NCBI GenBank assembly: GCA_040901765.1
Contig: JBBDYG010000109.1
Coordinates: 1 to 64,000 of the forward strand
Length of the DNA: 64,000 nt
DNA from: JBBDYG01 sp040901765
Lineage (GTDB): Bacteria; Planctomycetota; Planctomycetia; Pirellulales; Lacipirellulaceae
Direction: 5' to 3'
This document shows positions 24,184 through 33,668 of this stretch, in pieces (position 1 is the stretch's first letter; each line of letters opens with the position of its first letter). A program made the translations under genes and the position numbers. Below the pieces are notes generated by a model. That model was not told the DNA's origin. It made no database searches and saw nothing but the letters and a program-made list of their open reading frames with translations.

Positions 24184-24322
24184 ATAAGCCCCAGAGGGGC
24201 GACATTAATTACGATACTCTACCGTGTCGTAATGTCGCCCCTCCGGGGCTTACTGATCCGCGCTCGACCAATTCCAGGGCCTATCGGCCCTGGCTACACG
24301 ACTTCGCCCCTCCAGGGCGAGC
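24119..24322. repeat. Nested palindromic element, about 200 bp
   Basis: At least three concentric inverted arms are seen: CCCGGAGGGGCC with CGCCCCTCCAGGG; AGCCAGGGCCGTAAGGCCC with GGCCTATCGGCCCTGGCT; and ATAAGCCCCAGAGGGGCGAC with GTCGCCCCTCCGGGGCTTA. Together they could extrude as a large cruciform or encode a structured RNA. It begins inside the 3' end of the preceding gene. Confidence 0.75.
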
Positions 24323-24415
24323 ATACTCGCTTACCCAGAATTCTGGCGCTTACCCTCCCACCATGGCGGCGTAGAACCGAACGCGTTGCTTCTTATCTTT
24401 CGCGCATGGTTTTGC

Positions 24416-25210
24416 ATGAATCACGACGCGTTTCACGATCTGGCTCACCGACTCCTTTCCGGCGAGCTTACGCCGGCCGAGTTCGCCCACATCGCCGTGG
24501 GAACGCGCAGTGAAGCGCACGCCGTGCGGCTTGATGCGCACGCCGCCACGATCGACATCGACCGCCAGCGGCGTTGTGGGTTTCCAGAAGTGATCTTCGC
24601 CGAGGGCAAATCGGCCGAGGCCCTGCGCGCGATTGCCGCCGCGCATTTGGAACGTGGCGAGGAGCTTCTCGCGACGCGCATGTCACCGGACAAGGCCGCC
24701 GGTCTGGCCGCCGATTTTCCAACCGCCCAGTACAACCCCATCGGCCGCACCTGGCGAGTTTCACCAACGAGCGATGCGCCAGACCGCGAGCGAGTTGGCC
24801 ACGTGGCCGTCATCACCGCCGGCACCAGCGATTTGAGCGTGGCGGAAGAGGCCCGCGAAACGGTCGACTGGATGGGAGTTCGCGCGACGATGGTCCACGA
24901 CGTCGGCGTGGCCGGTCCCCACCGCTTGCCGGAACGGCTGGCGGAGTTCGCGGATGCCGACGCGATTGTGGTGGTGGCCGGTATGGAGGGCGCGCTCCCC
25001 AGCGTCGTTGGCGGTTACGTCCCCTGCCCCGTCATTGCGGTCCCCACGAGCGTCGGCTACGGCGCCAGCCTGGGTGGCATCGCCGCGCTGCTTGGAATGC
25101 TCAATAGTTGCGCGGCCAATGTGGCCGTCGTCAATATCGACGCGGGATTCAAAGCCGGTTACCTGGCGGGTTTGATCGCCAGTCGACGAAACTCGAATCA
25201 CGGAGAATAA
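24416..25210 (+). CDS. larB: LarB, nickel-pincer cofactor biosynthesis carboxylase
   Basis: This 264-residue protein matches LarB, which carboxylates the pyridinium ring of nicotinic acid adenine dinucleotide and hydrolyses it at the first step of nickel-pincer nucleotide synthesis for lactate racemase-type enzymes. PurE-like motifs are visible: VAVITAGTSDLSVAEEA, VVVAGMEGALPSVVGGYV and VPTSVGYGASLGG. The start is the ATG at 24416. larC and larE are not in the window. The last residues (NSNHGE) and the stop merge into a repeat. Confidence 0.88.
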   Translation: MNHDAFHDLAHRLLSGELTPAEFAHIAVGTRSEAHAVRLDAHAATIDIDRQRRCGFPEVIFAEGKSAEALRAIAAAHLERGEELLATRMSPDKAAGLAADFPTAQYNPIGRTWRVSPTSDAPDRERVGHVAVITAGTSDLSVAEEARETVDWMGVRATMVHDVGVAGPHRLPERLAEFADADAIVVVAGMEGALPSVVGGYVPCPVIAVPTSVGYGASLGGIAALLGMLNSCAANVAVVNIDAGFKAGYLAGLIASRRNSNHGE

Positions 25211-25284
25211 CCACAAAGGCTCGAAGGACACAAAGGATAAAGCTCTTGCGTCCCACTTCGTGCCCTTCGTGCCGTTGTGGTTTA
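25207..25284. repeat. Inverted-repeat element, CCACAAAGGCTCGAAGG family
   Basis: AACCACAAAGGCTCGAAGGA pairs with TTCGTGCCGTTGTGGTTTA around a short centre. It is the same family as 12531-12670 and overlaps the larB stop codon. Confidence 0.7.
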
Positions 25285-25297
25285 ATTTGATCGTCCA

Positions 25298-26164
25298 ATG
25301 AGCGACCTTCCCCGATTACCGCCGCGCGACCGCACGGGCCATAAGGGCGAATATGGCCGCGCGCTGCTGGTGGGCGGGTCGCGTGGAATGACGGGCGCGA
25401 TTGCGATGGCTGGTATGGCGGCGCTGCGAGGTGGCGCGGGACTTGTTACATTGGCCGTCCCGCGCACCGTACAGGACATCGTTGCGACTTATCACCCCGC
25501 TGTGATGACGCTTGGCCTGGCAGATGATGGCGATCGCTTTAAGAGTGCCGCCGCGGACGAACTGCTGCGTCATTCGCAAAGTGCAACCGCATTGGCGCTA
25601 GGCCCTGGCCTAGGACGGTCGGCCGATTTGACCGAACTTGTCGAACGGCTGTATCGCGAAATCTCTCCGCCGATGATTATCGATGCCGACGGCCTGAACG
25701 CCTTGGCCGAGCGGCCAAACGCGCTCGCTCAACCCGGCGGCCCGCGAATTCTTACGCCCCACCCCGCCGAGTTCGCACGACTATTCGGCGGCGGACTGAA
25801 AGCATCGGACGTAGCGACCCACGAGCAGGACCGCATCCATTTCGCCGGCGAACTGGCCCGGCGCGATCAAACCGGCCGGACCGTCGTCGTGCTTAAAGGC
25901 CATCGCTCGGTGATCGCGGATCCCAAGCGGCATTCAATCAACGAAACCGGCAATCCCGGCATGGCCACCGGCGGAACGGGCGACGTGCTGACGGGGCTGG
26001 TAACGGCCCTGGTGTGCCAGAAACTGAGCGTGTGGGACGCTGCCCGGTTAGGGGTGTATCTGCACGGCAAGGCGGGCGACCTTGCAGCGGAAAATTTCGG
26101 CCAGATCTCGCTGACCGCCACCGACCTGATCGATTATCTGCCCGTGGCGTTTCAATCGCTATAA
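25298..26164 (+). CDS. nnrD: ADP-dependent NAD(P)H-hydrate dehydratase
   Basis: This 288-residue ribokinase-fold enzyme repairs hydrated NAD(P)H using ADP or ATP. Motifs are GHKGEYGRALLVGGS, GAGLVTLAVP, ALGPGLGRS, ILTPHPAEFARL and the catalytic glycine-aspartate loop MATGGTGDVLTG (223-234) with Asp229. It is the kinase-like (NnrD) domain alone; the epimerase (NnrE) domain often fused to it is absent. It starts 13 bases after the upstream repeat and is probably monocistronic. Confidence 0.9.
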   Translation: MSDLPRLPPRDRTGHKGEYGRALLVGGSRGMTGAIAMAGMAALRGGAGLVTLAVPRTVQDIVATYHPAVMTLGLADDGDRFKSAAADELLRHSQSATALALGPGLGRSADLTELVERLYREISPPMIIDADGLNALAERPNALAQPGGPRILTPHPAEFARLFGGGLKASDVATHEQDRIHFAGELARRDQTGRTVVVLKGHRSVIADPKRHSINETGNPGMATGGTGDVLTGLVTALVCQKLSVWDAARLGVYLHGKAGDLAAENFGQISLTATDLIDYLPVAFQSL

Positions 26165-26222
26165 TGCGGCAAACCGAATCGATGTTTTTCGGTGGGATGT
26201 CTCCACTTCGACGATTGTGGGA

Positions 26223-26280
26223 AAAAGCTGCCTCAGACTCACTCCCGAGACCGTATAGTAACTACGGCAGCTTTTCTTTG
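26223..26280 (+). terminator. Stem with long loop before a toxin-antitoxin pair
   Basis: AAAAGCTGCC pairs with GGCAGCTTTT across a 33-base loop that itself holds CGTATAGTAACTACG, followed by CTTTG. It could end nnrD or act as an operator/promoter region for the pair (a TATAGT hexamer lies in the loop). Confidence 0.4.
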
Positions 26281-26294
26281 AGTTGGAGAGACCA

Positions 26295-26555
26295 ATGAAT
26301 GTCAAGGTGTTAGATAGCAAAGGTCGCGTAGCTTTAGGCGCTCGCTTCGCCCGGCAGACGGTGATTATCGACGACTCCAACCGCGACCGAATCATCATCA
26401 CCCCGGCTGTGGTGATTCCCGCGGCTGAAGCGTGGATATTGGACAACCCCGCGGCACGCGATTTATTGTCCCGCGGCCTGGAGGATGCACGCGAGGGCCG
26501 GTTGGTGGATGGGCCCGATCTTGAAGGAGATGGGCTGGTCGCTGACGAGGCTTAG
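26295..26555 (+). CDS. Antitoxin-like protein of a RelE/ParE-type pair
   Basis: This 86-residue protein begins MNVKVLDSKGRVALGARFAR, a short swapped-hairpin-like start as in AbrB-type proteins. A strand-rich region (RDRIIITPAVVIPAAEAWIL) and a helix with an acidic tail (SRGLEDAREGRLVDGPDLEG) follow. GGAGAG lies 5 bases before the ATG. Its stop TAG touches the ATG of the next gene (TAGATG). Location and size before a toxin-like gene support an antitoxin; the DNA-binding family is inferred only. Confidence 0.75.
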   Translation: MNVKVLDSKGRVALGARFARQTVIIDDSNRDRIIITPAVVIPAAEAWILDNPAARDLLSRGLEDAREGRLVDGPDLEGDGLVADEA

Positions 26556-26891
26556 ATGGCGTACACCTTGAGATGGACCGAAACCGCCGATGCCACTTAC
26601 ACGGCTTTAAGAAGCGATGCTGAAAAACAGCAAGCGGCTGGCAAGACGTCGTCTCGCCAAATTGGCACATTCAAGCAAATCGCCAAAGCAATCCGCCTTC
26701 TGCGCGACAATCCGCGCCATCCTAGTTTGCACACGCACGAATACAGCGGGATTGAGAATCCCTTCGATCCTGACGCGCGGCTTTGGGAGGCGTACGCGCA
26801 GAACAAAACGCCCAGTGCCTATCGGGTGTTCTGGTCCTATGGGCCGGGCCGGGATGAGCTAACCACTATCGCCATAACCTCGCATCCCTAG
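26556..26891 (+). CDS. RelE/ParE-like toxin
   Basis: This 111-residue protein starts MAYTLRWTETADATYTAL, the usual first strand-helix of RelE/ParE toxins. An FKQIAKAIRLLRDNPRHPSL helix-turn, an H-x-x-E-Y-S turn and late strands (YRVFWSYG, LTTIAITSHP) follow. RelE-family members cleave ribosome-bound mRNA, ParE members poison gyrase; catalytic residues are not clear enough to choose. It is directly coupled to the antitoxin gene. Confidence 0.8.
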   Translation: MAYTLRWTETADATYTALRSDAEKQQAAGKTSSRQIGTFKQIAKAIRLLRDNPRHPSLHTHEYSGIENPFDPDARLWEAYAQNKTPSAYRVFWSYGPGRDELTTIAITSHP

Positions 26892-26908
26892 CGTACCCCT
26901 CCGCGCCC

Positions 26909-27835
26909 ATGCACGTCATTCGCCATCTTGAGGAGTTGCCGCCCGAAGCACGCGGCGGCGCGGTAGCGATCGGTAATTTCGATGGTGTTCACAAGGGGCA
27001 CGCTCGCATCGTCGAGCAACTCTTGAAGCGGGCGCGAGAAGTGGGGGGTTCGGCCGTCGTGTTCACGTTCGATCCCCACCCGGTCCGCATTTTGCGTCCG
27101 GAAGAGTCCCCCGCCCCGCTAACTTGGACCGAACGCAAGGCCGAATTGCTCGCTCAGTTGGGCGTCGATTGGATCGTTGCCTATCCCACCGACGAAGCAT
27201 TGCTTCAACTCACGGCGAGTGAATTCTTCGATCGCATCGTTTGCAATGCTCTGGCGGCCCGGGCAATGGTCGAAGGACCGAACTTTTATTTTGGTCACAA
27301 TCGCGCCGGGACAATCGACGTGCTCCGCGAGCTGACCGCCGCGGCGGGGATCACGCTCGACATCGCTCAGCCGGTCGAAGTGGGCGGACAGATCGTTTCC
27401 AGCTCACGCGCCAGGCAGCTTATCGGCAGCGGCGACGTGGCGGCCGCTTGTCAGATGCTCACGGCCCCGTATCGCATCCGCGGCATCGTCACGCACGGTG
27501 CCGGCCGCGGCGCGCGGCTTGGCTTTCCCACTGCGAACCTGGAAGGCGTCGATACGATCCTGCCAGCCCACGGCGTTTACGCCGGCCAAGGATGGATTGA
27601 CGGACTTAGCTGGCCTGCTGCGATCAACATCGGCCCCAATCCAACGTTCGGCGAAGCCGCCGCCAAGGTCGAGGCCCATCTGGTGAACTACCACGATGCC
27701 CTGTACGGTAAGCCCCTGGAAATCGACTTCCTCGCCCGCCTCCGCGGCACCCAGCCGTTCGCCTCTGCCGACGAATTGATCGCGCAGATTCGATACGACG
27801 TTGCCGAGGCGGAACAAATCGTCCGTCGGCTGTAG
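26909..27835 (+). CDS. ribF: Bifunctional riboflavin kinase/FAD synthetase
   Basis: This 308-residue enzyme makes FMN and then FAD from riboflavin and ATP. The N-terminal nucleotidyltransferase has IGNFDGVHKGHARIV (21-35) and FTFDPHPVRIL, plus VGGQIVSSSRARQLI near its end. The C-terminal riboflavin-kinase barrel has GRGARLGFPTANLEG, HGVYAG and AAINIGPNPTFG. It looks complete and starts 17 bases after the toxin gene, which may be its promoter-proximal neighbour by chance. Confidence 0.92.
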   Translation: MHVIRHLEELPPEARGGAVAIGNFDGVHKGHARIVEQLLKRAREVGGSAVVFTFDPHPVRILRPEESPAPLTWTERKAELLAQLGVDWIVAYPTDEALLQLTASEFFDRIVCNALAARAMVEGPNFYFGHNRAGTIDVLRELTAAAGITLDIAQPVEVGGQIVSSSRARQLIGSGDVAAACQMLTAPYRIRGIVTHGAGRGARLGFPTANLEGVDTILPAHGVYAGQGWIDGLSWPAAINIGPNPTFGEAAAKVEAHLVNYHDALYGKPLEIDFLARLRGTQPFASADELIAQIRYDVAEAEQIVRRL

Positions 27836-28019
27836 GTGGTCGAAAAGTCGAAATGTGCAAATGGAAAAAAGTAGTTCTTCAGGAAACTTGGTGGGAACCT
27901 TTGTCGATTTCGGCACCACAAGACGACCGCTCAGGCTCAACAAAGGGCCGCCCATCGCGAGAGTATCCGCAACTTTGCAACCCGCAATGATTTTGTAATC
28001 GGCTGACGCGCGCAACCAC

Positions 28020-31000
28020 TCATCGGTGCCTTTCGTCGGAATGCAGCGTAAGAATGGGTTCCGGCCCCAATACGCCATCGCTAGAAAATCCGTTGCCTAA
28101 ATCAATGGAATTGGCAGTCGGCGACGCCGGTGCCTTGCTATGATCAAACACCCGCCCGCCAAACTTATAGAATAGCGCTGGAGTAACAATCTGATCGAGA
28201 ATCGTCGATGCGAGCATCCCGCCGAAAACTACCACTGCCAACGGATGAAGAATCTCCTTTCCGGTTTGACCGGCTCCGAAGAGCAGCGGCAAGAGGCCAA
28301 TAAAGCTTGTCATCGCGGTCATCATCACCGGGCCAAGTCGTTCCAGGCTGCCGCGGATGATCATCTTTTCATTGAACTGCTCGCCTTCGTATTTCATCAA
28401 ATGAATGTAATGCGAGATCATCATAATGCCGTTCCGGCTAACGATGCCGATTAGCGTGATGAAACCCACCCAGTGGGCCACCGAGAGGCTTGTTGCTTCT
28501 ACCCAGACGCGCGGCCACGTCCACCAATCCGCAGCTTGGAGCGTGTTGAAATCGGGCCAATTCGTTAGAAGCAAGGCGATGATCGAACCCATGGCCGCCA
28601 GCGGAATATTTGCCAGCACCTGCAGTGCCGCCATCCACGATTGAAGCGCTTTGCACAACAGCAAGAACACGCCGACGACCGAAACGCCGCCCAGCACCGC
28701 CAGGCGAAGATTCGCCTGCTGCTGGGCTTCGAACTGGCCCCCGTATTCGACGTAGTAACTGCCGTTCAGGCCCGCCAATCGCTCCTCGATGGGCGCTAGA
28801 GCTTGCTGAATGTCGCCGACGACCCCGGCCAAATCTCGCCCCGCGACGTTGCAAAAGACGACAATGCGGCGTTGTACATTCTCGCGATTCAACGTATTGG
28901 GGCCAGTGGTATCAAAAATCTCGGCAACTTGCCCAAGAGCCACCTTTCGCCCCGATGGAGTATTGAGAATCGTCTTGTTTATGATCTGCGGGTCGTTGCG
29001 CGCCTCTTCGTCGTACCAGACGACGAGATCAAAATAGCGATCTTCATCCAGCACCTGCGAAACGACTTGTCCTTTGTAGGCGGTTTCCAAAAGGGTCGCC
29101 ACATCGCCAGGCGCTAAACCGTAGCGTGCCGCCTCCTCGTGGTTCACCTTGAGGCGAAGTTGCGAGATTTCCACCTGCGGCTCGATCTGGAGATCGACGA
29201 CGCCCGGTATCTCGCTCATCTTTTGCTGAATGTCTTGTGCAGTCATCCGGAGTTCTTGAAGGTCTGGCCCGAAAACTTTCACGGCAATTTGCGCCCGAAC
29301 TCCCGACATCACATGATCCAGGCGATGGGAAATTGGTTGACCAATATTAATGCGGACATTGGGAATGCTCGTTACTTGATCGCGGACATTTGCCAGGACT
29401 TCCTCCCGCGGGCGACTGACCGTTTCAAAGGTCCAAAGGTGGGCAATGGGCACCATCCGCATGGCGCCAAAGAACCAGCCTTCTTTCGGACGCTCGTGCG
29501 GCATTAGCCGCACGTCGATTTCGGACGAGTTAACTCCTTCCGCATGTTCATCAAGTTCCGCTCGCCCGGTCCGACGCGAGACAGCAACGACCTCAGGCAC
29601 CTCGAGAATCAATTCCTCTGCCTGTCGAGCGATGCGGTTGCTCTCTTCCAAGCTTGTCCCCGGCTCGGTCTGCAAGCTGATGGTGAGCGTACCTTCGTTG
29701 AACGGAGGCAGAAACTCGCCACCCATCCATAGCAGCGTTGTAAGAGATATGGCTACAAGCACCGTCACCGCGCCCAATATCACGTAGGCATGGCGCAACG
29801 TGACATGAAGTATCCTTCCAAAACCACGCTTCAGCCAGCGAAGGAGAAAAGAATCCTCTTCCTCGTCAAGGAATTTAGCATTTGATAAAAGGTACGACCC
29901 GAGCACCGGTGTAACGGTTAGCGATACAAGCAGCGAGGCTAGTAGCGACGTAATGTAGGCCACTCCCAGCGGCGCAAAGATTCGGCCCTCCAGGCCGCTT
30001 AGCGAAAACAGCGGTAGCACGACTAAGGCAACAATGAGCGTTGCATACACGATCGAATTACGCACTTCGGTTGAAGCCAGGTAAACCACTTTCAATGCAT
30101 GTTCCGGATTCTTCTTGTGACGATTCTCCTTAAGCCGGCGGTAGATATTCTCAATATCCACGATGGAATCATCCACCAGATCGCCGATGGCCACCGCGAT
30201 GCCGCCCAACGTCATCGTGTTGATGGAAACGCCGAACCAGCGGAACACGAGCACCGTGAGCAAGATCGAAAGCGGCATCGCGGTGAGTGAACTGATACTA
30301 ACGCGGAAATTCCACATGAACAGAAACAAAATGACGACCACCCAGATCGCGCCGTCGCGAACGGCCTCAGTGACGTTGTGAATGGCCGCCTTAATAAAGT
30401 CGGCTTGCTTGAAGATTCGCCGCTCAATGACGGTGCCAGGAGGTAGTTCCGCCTGAAGTTGGTCGAGTACCGACTCAATCTTGCCGTCCAGCACGAGCGT
30501 GTCGGCGTTGGGTTGCTTCTGAACTGCCAGAATCACCGAAGGTCCGCCGGTGGCGATTCCGCCTTCACTCAGCCAGACGCTGCCGTCGCCGCGGCGGGTC
30601 GGGCCGCCAAACTTGACGTCGGCAACATCCTCAATCAATACCGGCCGCGGTTCTCGCCACAGGACGGGAGTTTGCTTAATCTCTTCTAGCGTCAGACTTT
30701 GGCCGCTAATGCGAATGAGCGACTCACGGACACCGCGCCGCATCAACCCCCCGCCGGCGATTACATTTGCTTTGGCGGCGGCCTCCGTGAGTTGTTCCAA
30801 GGTGACATTCTGCGCCGCCAGCCGCTGTGGGGATGTAAGGATTTGGTATTGTTTGAGGATGCCGCCCATGACCGTGACCTGCGAGACGCCCTCGACCGCC
30901 AACAGTCGATTTCGGATGGTGAATTCAGCCAGCGTCCGCAGTTCCATCGCCTGCTGATCGGCTCCAGCGTCGCTTGCCGACTTTTCCGTGGATCGCAGAC

Positions 31001-31427
31001 CCAAGAGCATGATCTCGCCCATGATCGACGAAATCGGGGCCATTACAGGGTTAGCATCTTCGGGTAGCCGTTCGCGGGCGAGTTGCAGCTTCTCGGCTAC
31101 AATCTGCCGGTCTTTGTAGATATCGGTGCCCCAGTCAAATTCGACCCAAACAATCGATAGACCGATGCCGGAAGCGGAACGCACACGCTGAACGCCTGTC
31201 GCACCGTTGAGTAAGTACTCGATCGGCCGTGTTACCAAAACCTCGACCTCCTCCGGCGCGAGTCCAGGCGATTCGGTCATGATGGTAACCGTGGGCCGAT
31301 TCAGATCGGGCAGCACGTCCACCGGCATCTGCGAAAGCTGATACCCACCGTAGACCGCCAGCACCAGCGCAGCAATCAAGATCAGCGGCCGATTGTTCAG
31401 CGAAAACGCAATGATCCGGTTGAGCAT
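28020..31427 (-). CDS. CusA/CzcA-type heavy-metal RND efflux permease
   Basis: This 1135-residue inner-membrane proton-driven pump has N-terminal LNRIIAFSLNNRPLIL, porter domains, and the helix-4 proton relay GIAVAIGDLVDDSIVDIENI. A second periplasmic half contains FNEGTLTISLQTEPGTSLEE and VAVKVFGPDLQELR, and the last helices contain LIGIVSRNGIMMISHYIHLM. The combined pattern is of the heavy-metal (HME) class. It lies 9 bases after its double adaptor, so the two form one operon. There is no outer-membrane factor (CusC-like) gene in the window. Metal specificity, possibly Cu/Ag, is suggested by neighbours only. Confidence 0.9.
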   Translation of the reverse strand: MLNRIIAFSLNNRPLILIAALVLAVYGGYQLSQMPVDVLPDLNRPTVTIMTESPGLAPEEVEVLVTRPIEYLLNGATGVQRVRSASGIGLSIVWVEFDWGTDIYKDRQIVAEKLQLARERLPEDANPVMAPISSIMGEIMLLGLRSTEKSASDAGADQQAMELRTLAEFTIRNRLLAVEGVSQVTVMGGILKQYQILTSPQRLAAQNVTLEQLTEAAAKANVIAGGGLMRRGVRESLIRISGQSLTLEEIKQTPVLWREPRPVLIEDVADVKFGGPTRRGDGSVWLSEGGIATGGPSVILAVQKQPNADTLVLDGKIESVLDQLQAELPPGTVIERRIFKQADFIKAAIHNVTEAVRDGAIWVVVILFLFMWNFRVSISSLTAMPLSILLTVLVFRWFGVSINTMTLGGIAVAIGDLVDDSIVDIENIYRRLKENRHKKNPEHALKVVYLASTEVRNSIVYATLIVALVVLPLFSLSGLEGRIFAPLGVAYITSLLASLLVSLTVTPVLGSYLLSNAKFLDEEEDSFLLRWLKRGFGRILHVTLRHAYVILGAVTVLVAISLTTLLWMGGEFLPPFNEGTLTISLQTEPGTSLEESNRIARQAEELILEVPEVVAVSRRTGRAELDEHAEGVNSSEIDVRLMPHERPKEGWFFGAMRMVPIAHLWTFETVSRPREEVLANVRDQVTSIPNVRINIGQPISHRLDHVMSGVRAQIAVKVFGPDLQELRMTAQDIQQKMSEIPGVVDLQIEPQVEISQLRLKVNHEEAARYGLAPGDVATLLETAYKGQVVSQVLDEDRYFDLVVWYDEEARNDPQIINKTILNTPSGRKVALGQVAEIFDTTGPNTLNRENVQRRIVVFCNVAGRDLAGVVGDIQQALAPIEERLAGLNGSYYVEYGGQFEAQQQANLRLAVLGGVSVVGVFLLLCKALQSWMAALQVLANIPLAAMGSIIALLLTNWPDFNTLQAADWWTWPRVWVEATSLSVAHWVGFITLIGIVSRNGIMMISHYIHLMKYEGEQFNEKMIIRGSLERLGPVMMTAMTSFIGLLPLLFGAGQTGKEILHPLAVVVFGGMLASTILDQIVTPALFYKFGGRVFDHSKAPASPTANSIDLGNGFSSDGVLGPEPILTLHSDERHR

Positions 31428-31436
31428 AATGGACCT

Positions 31437-33668
31437 TTATCGCAACGAGGCATATGCCGTTTGCAGGTTGGTTGCCCCCTCGACGGCAACGTTTTCACCG
31501 GCCTCAAGGCCAGACATGATCTCGACAAACCTGTCATCTGCACGCCCCGTTTTCACTGCCCGTCGTGTCAACAGACCCGTGGCGTCCTCCACAAAAACAA
31601 AGCTCCGAGTCCCTTCATTGATCACAGTCGATGTGGGCACCGCGAGTATTGGCTTCACGTTCCTTACCGCAAAGGTCACACGCGCGAGCATGTCGTGGTA
31701 CAGTGTCGCGTTGATTTCTCCAGCGAGGTCGATCCATACCGAAGCGGTTCGACTTTCTTCGCCGAACGTACTACCGCCGCGAACGACTTTTCCCTCCCCG
31801 AGGAATTCTGGCTCGGCGACGACCCGCACACGGGCGGTGGCCCCGACCGGCGTCTTGCCTATGTCGCGTTCCCCGAGGTGCGCCCGCACTACAATTCGCG
31901 ACAGATCGTGAATCTCAAACATCGGTTCGTCTGCTTGGATGACCTGCCCCAGCGATTTATCGAAACGCACAATGACTCCATCAATGGGCGCTCGCACTGG
32001 CAGAAGATGGACAAGTTCTTTATTCGCTAGTAGTCGTTCCACTTGCTCGGAAGTTAGGCCCAAGGTCACAAGTCGCTGTCGCGCGCTATCGCGCCGATAA
32101 AGCGTCGCCTCATATTGGCTCTCCAACTCCAAGAGGCGTTTGCGGGCGATGATTTGGTTGTCACCAAACTGTCGAAGCCGATCGAGCGTCTTTTCGATCA
32201 GCCCAAGCTGAAGGCTGGCTTGTAGCAGTTCGTATTGGACTTCCAGGCTTTCCAGACTGGCAATTTCTGCAATCACATCCCCCGCTCGTACCGTTTGGCC
32301 GCGCTCTACAAGTATGTTCTCAATCGTGCCTGGGAGCTGCGATGCAGCGACGGCGCGCTGTTCCGGCGGCAGGTCAATCGCTCCGTCGACTTCTAGCACG
32401 TCGTCCACATAGCGGACTTCGGCCGGTGCGACGAGCACAGCAAGATTCTTTCGTGCCTCGGGGCTGAGCCTTAAGACGCCCTGAACGAAAAAGTTCGTCA
32501 TTTGATGGCCGCCCGTAGTAACCACACGATCGCCGGGAAATACATCGCCTGCGGTGATTTCAGCCACGTCCGAATCGGTCAAGCCAACCGCGATATTCTG
32601 CTTGCGATATTGGGAGCCGCGGGCGGTCGCCGCTTCTTCCACGAATACGAACCACTCGGTGCCATTCGTGAGAAGCGCCTTCTTCGGCACGGTCAGCTCT
32701 TTATCGGCAGAGGAGATCGCAATCTCCGCTTGGCCGTACATCCCCGGCAGCAGCCGACGACTCGGCTCCGAAGCGTTCAGTAAAGTTAGCCACACTCGCC
32801 CCAAGTGCGTTTCAGGATCAATGTAGGCCTCCTTGATGGAGACCGTTCCGTGGAAAACTTCCTCAGGAAAGGCGGTCACGGACAGTCTGACCGATTGATC
32901 AAGCTCGATCTTTCCCAAATCGCTTTCTAAAACGTCAATGCGGACGGCGACGGACGATAAGTCCATTACCTCAAAGAGATGCTCGGTTGGCTCGACGACT
33001 TTTCCCAAAGCGAGGTCGGTGTGAATCGCAATTCCATCGAGCGGACTTAAGATAGGCAGCGAACCGACAGGCTGCTTGCTTTGCAGAATCTCTTGAATCT
33101 GCTCGGAAGAGAATCGCAGCCGTTCAAGTTTACTCGTGGCAATTTCCACTGCCGCTTCGTTTTCACGGTGTGCTGCCAAGGCTTCCGCAAGCTCGCGGCC
33201 GGCAACCACCTGCTCTTTCACAAGCGACTCGATGCGCGCCAATGTGCGGGTAGAAAGCTCGGCTCGATTTTGTGCGTCGAGTAATTCGACCTGCAAATTG
33301 GTGAGTTCCGTACTTTCAATGTCGGCAAGCTTCTGGCCCTGTGCGACAAGTTGGCCAGGTGTGACGTAGAGCCGCGAAATTCTGCCGACGATAGGTGTGG
33401 TGACAAATCGGTGCCGCTGCCAATCGAGTGAGACCGTAGCATAGGCCAGCACGGTCTGCTCAATCGGCAGTAACCTGACTTCACCCGTTTCGACCCCGAG
33501 TGACTTCCGTGCGTCGGCGCTGAGGATCACCACGCCCTTCTCAACATCGACTTCGGCGCCCTTCGTCGGTAATGGAGCGTGTCCCTCGTGGGCGATGCTC
33601 TGCGATCGGGTGGCAAAGAAAGCCGCCAGCGCGAAGCAAGCCGCCAGGGTGAATCGGATCGCCTTCAT
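31437..33668 (-). CDS. Tandem double RND adaptor (two fused membrane-fusion modules)
   Basis: This 743-residue periplasmic adaptor is about twice the usual length. A signal peptide is followed by HEGHAPLP. Module 1 (about 49-395) begins ILSADARKSLGVETGEV; module 2 (about 400-743) begins RLSPEARKNLAVLVAP. Each has a lipoyl half (ISRLYVTPGQLVAQGQKLAD and NILVERGQTVRAGDVIAE), a helical hairpin, a second lipoyl half (ILSPLDGIAIH and VRAPIDGVIVR) and a barrel ending with VPKKALLTNG or VPTSTVINEG. Internal duplication is therefore clear. One chain may take the place of two of the six adaptor subunits in the pump ring; that is inference. Confidence 0.85.
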   Translation of the reverse strand: MKAIRFTLAACFALAAFFATRSQSIAHEGHAPLPTKGAEVDVEKGVVILSADARKSLGVETGEVRLLPIEQTVLAYATVSLDWQRHRFVTTPIVGRISRLYVTPGQLVAQGQKLADIESTELTNLQVELLDAQNRAELSTRTLARIESLVKEQVVAGRELAEALAAHRENEAAVEIATSKLERLRFSSEQIQEILQSKQPVGSLPILSPLDGIAIHTDLALGKVVEPTEHLFEVMDLSSVAVRIDVLESDLGKIELDQSVRLSVTAFPEEVFHGTVSIKEAYIDPETHLGRVWLTLLNASEPSRRLLPGMYGQAEIAISSADKELTVPKKALLTNGTEWFVFVEEAATARGSQYRKQNIAVGLTDSDVAEITAGDVFPGDRVVTTGGHQMTNFFVQGVLRLSPEARKNLAVLVAPAEVRYVDDVLEVDGAIDLPPEQRAVAASQLPGTIENILVERGQTVRAGDVIAEIASLESLEVQYELLQASLQLGLIEKTLDRLRQFGDNQIIARKRLLELESQYEATLYRRDSARQRLVTLGLTSEQVERLLANKELVHLLPVRAPIDGVIVRFDKSLGQVIQADEPMFEIHDLSRIVVRAHLGERDIGKTPVGATARVRVVAEPEFLGEGKVVRGGSTFGEESRTASVWIDLAGEINATLYHDMLARVTFAVRNVKPILAVPTSTVINEGTRSFVFVEDATGLLTRRAVKTGRADDRFVEIMSGLEAGENVAVEGATNLQTAYASLR

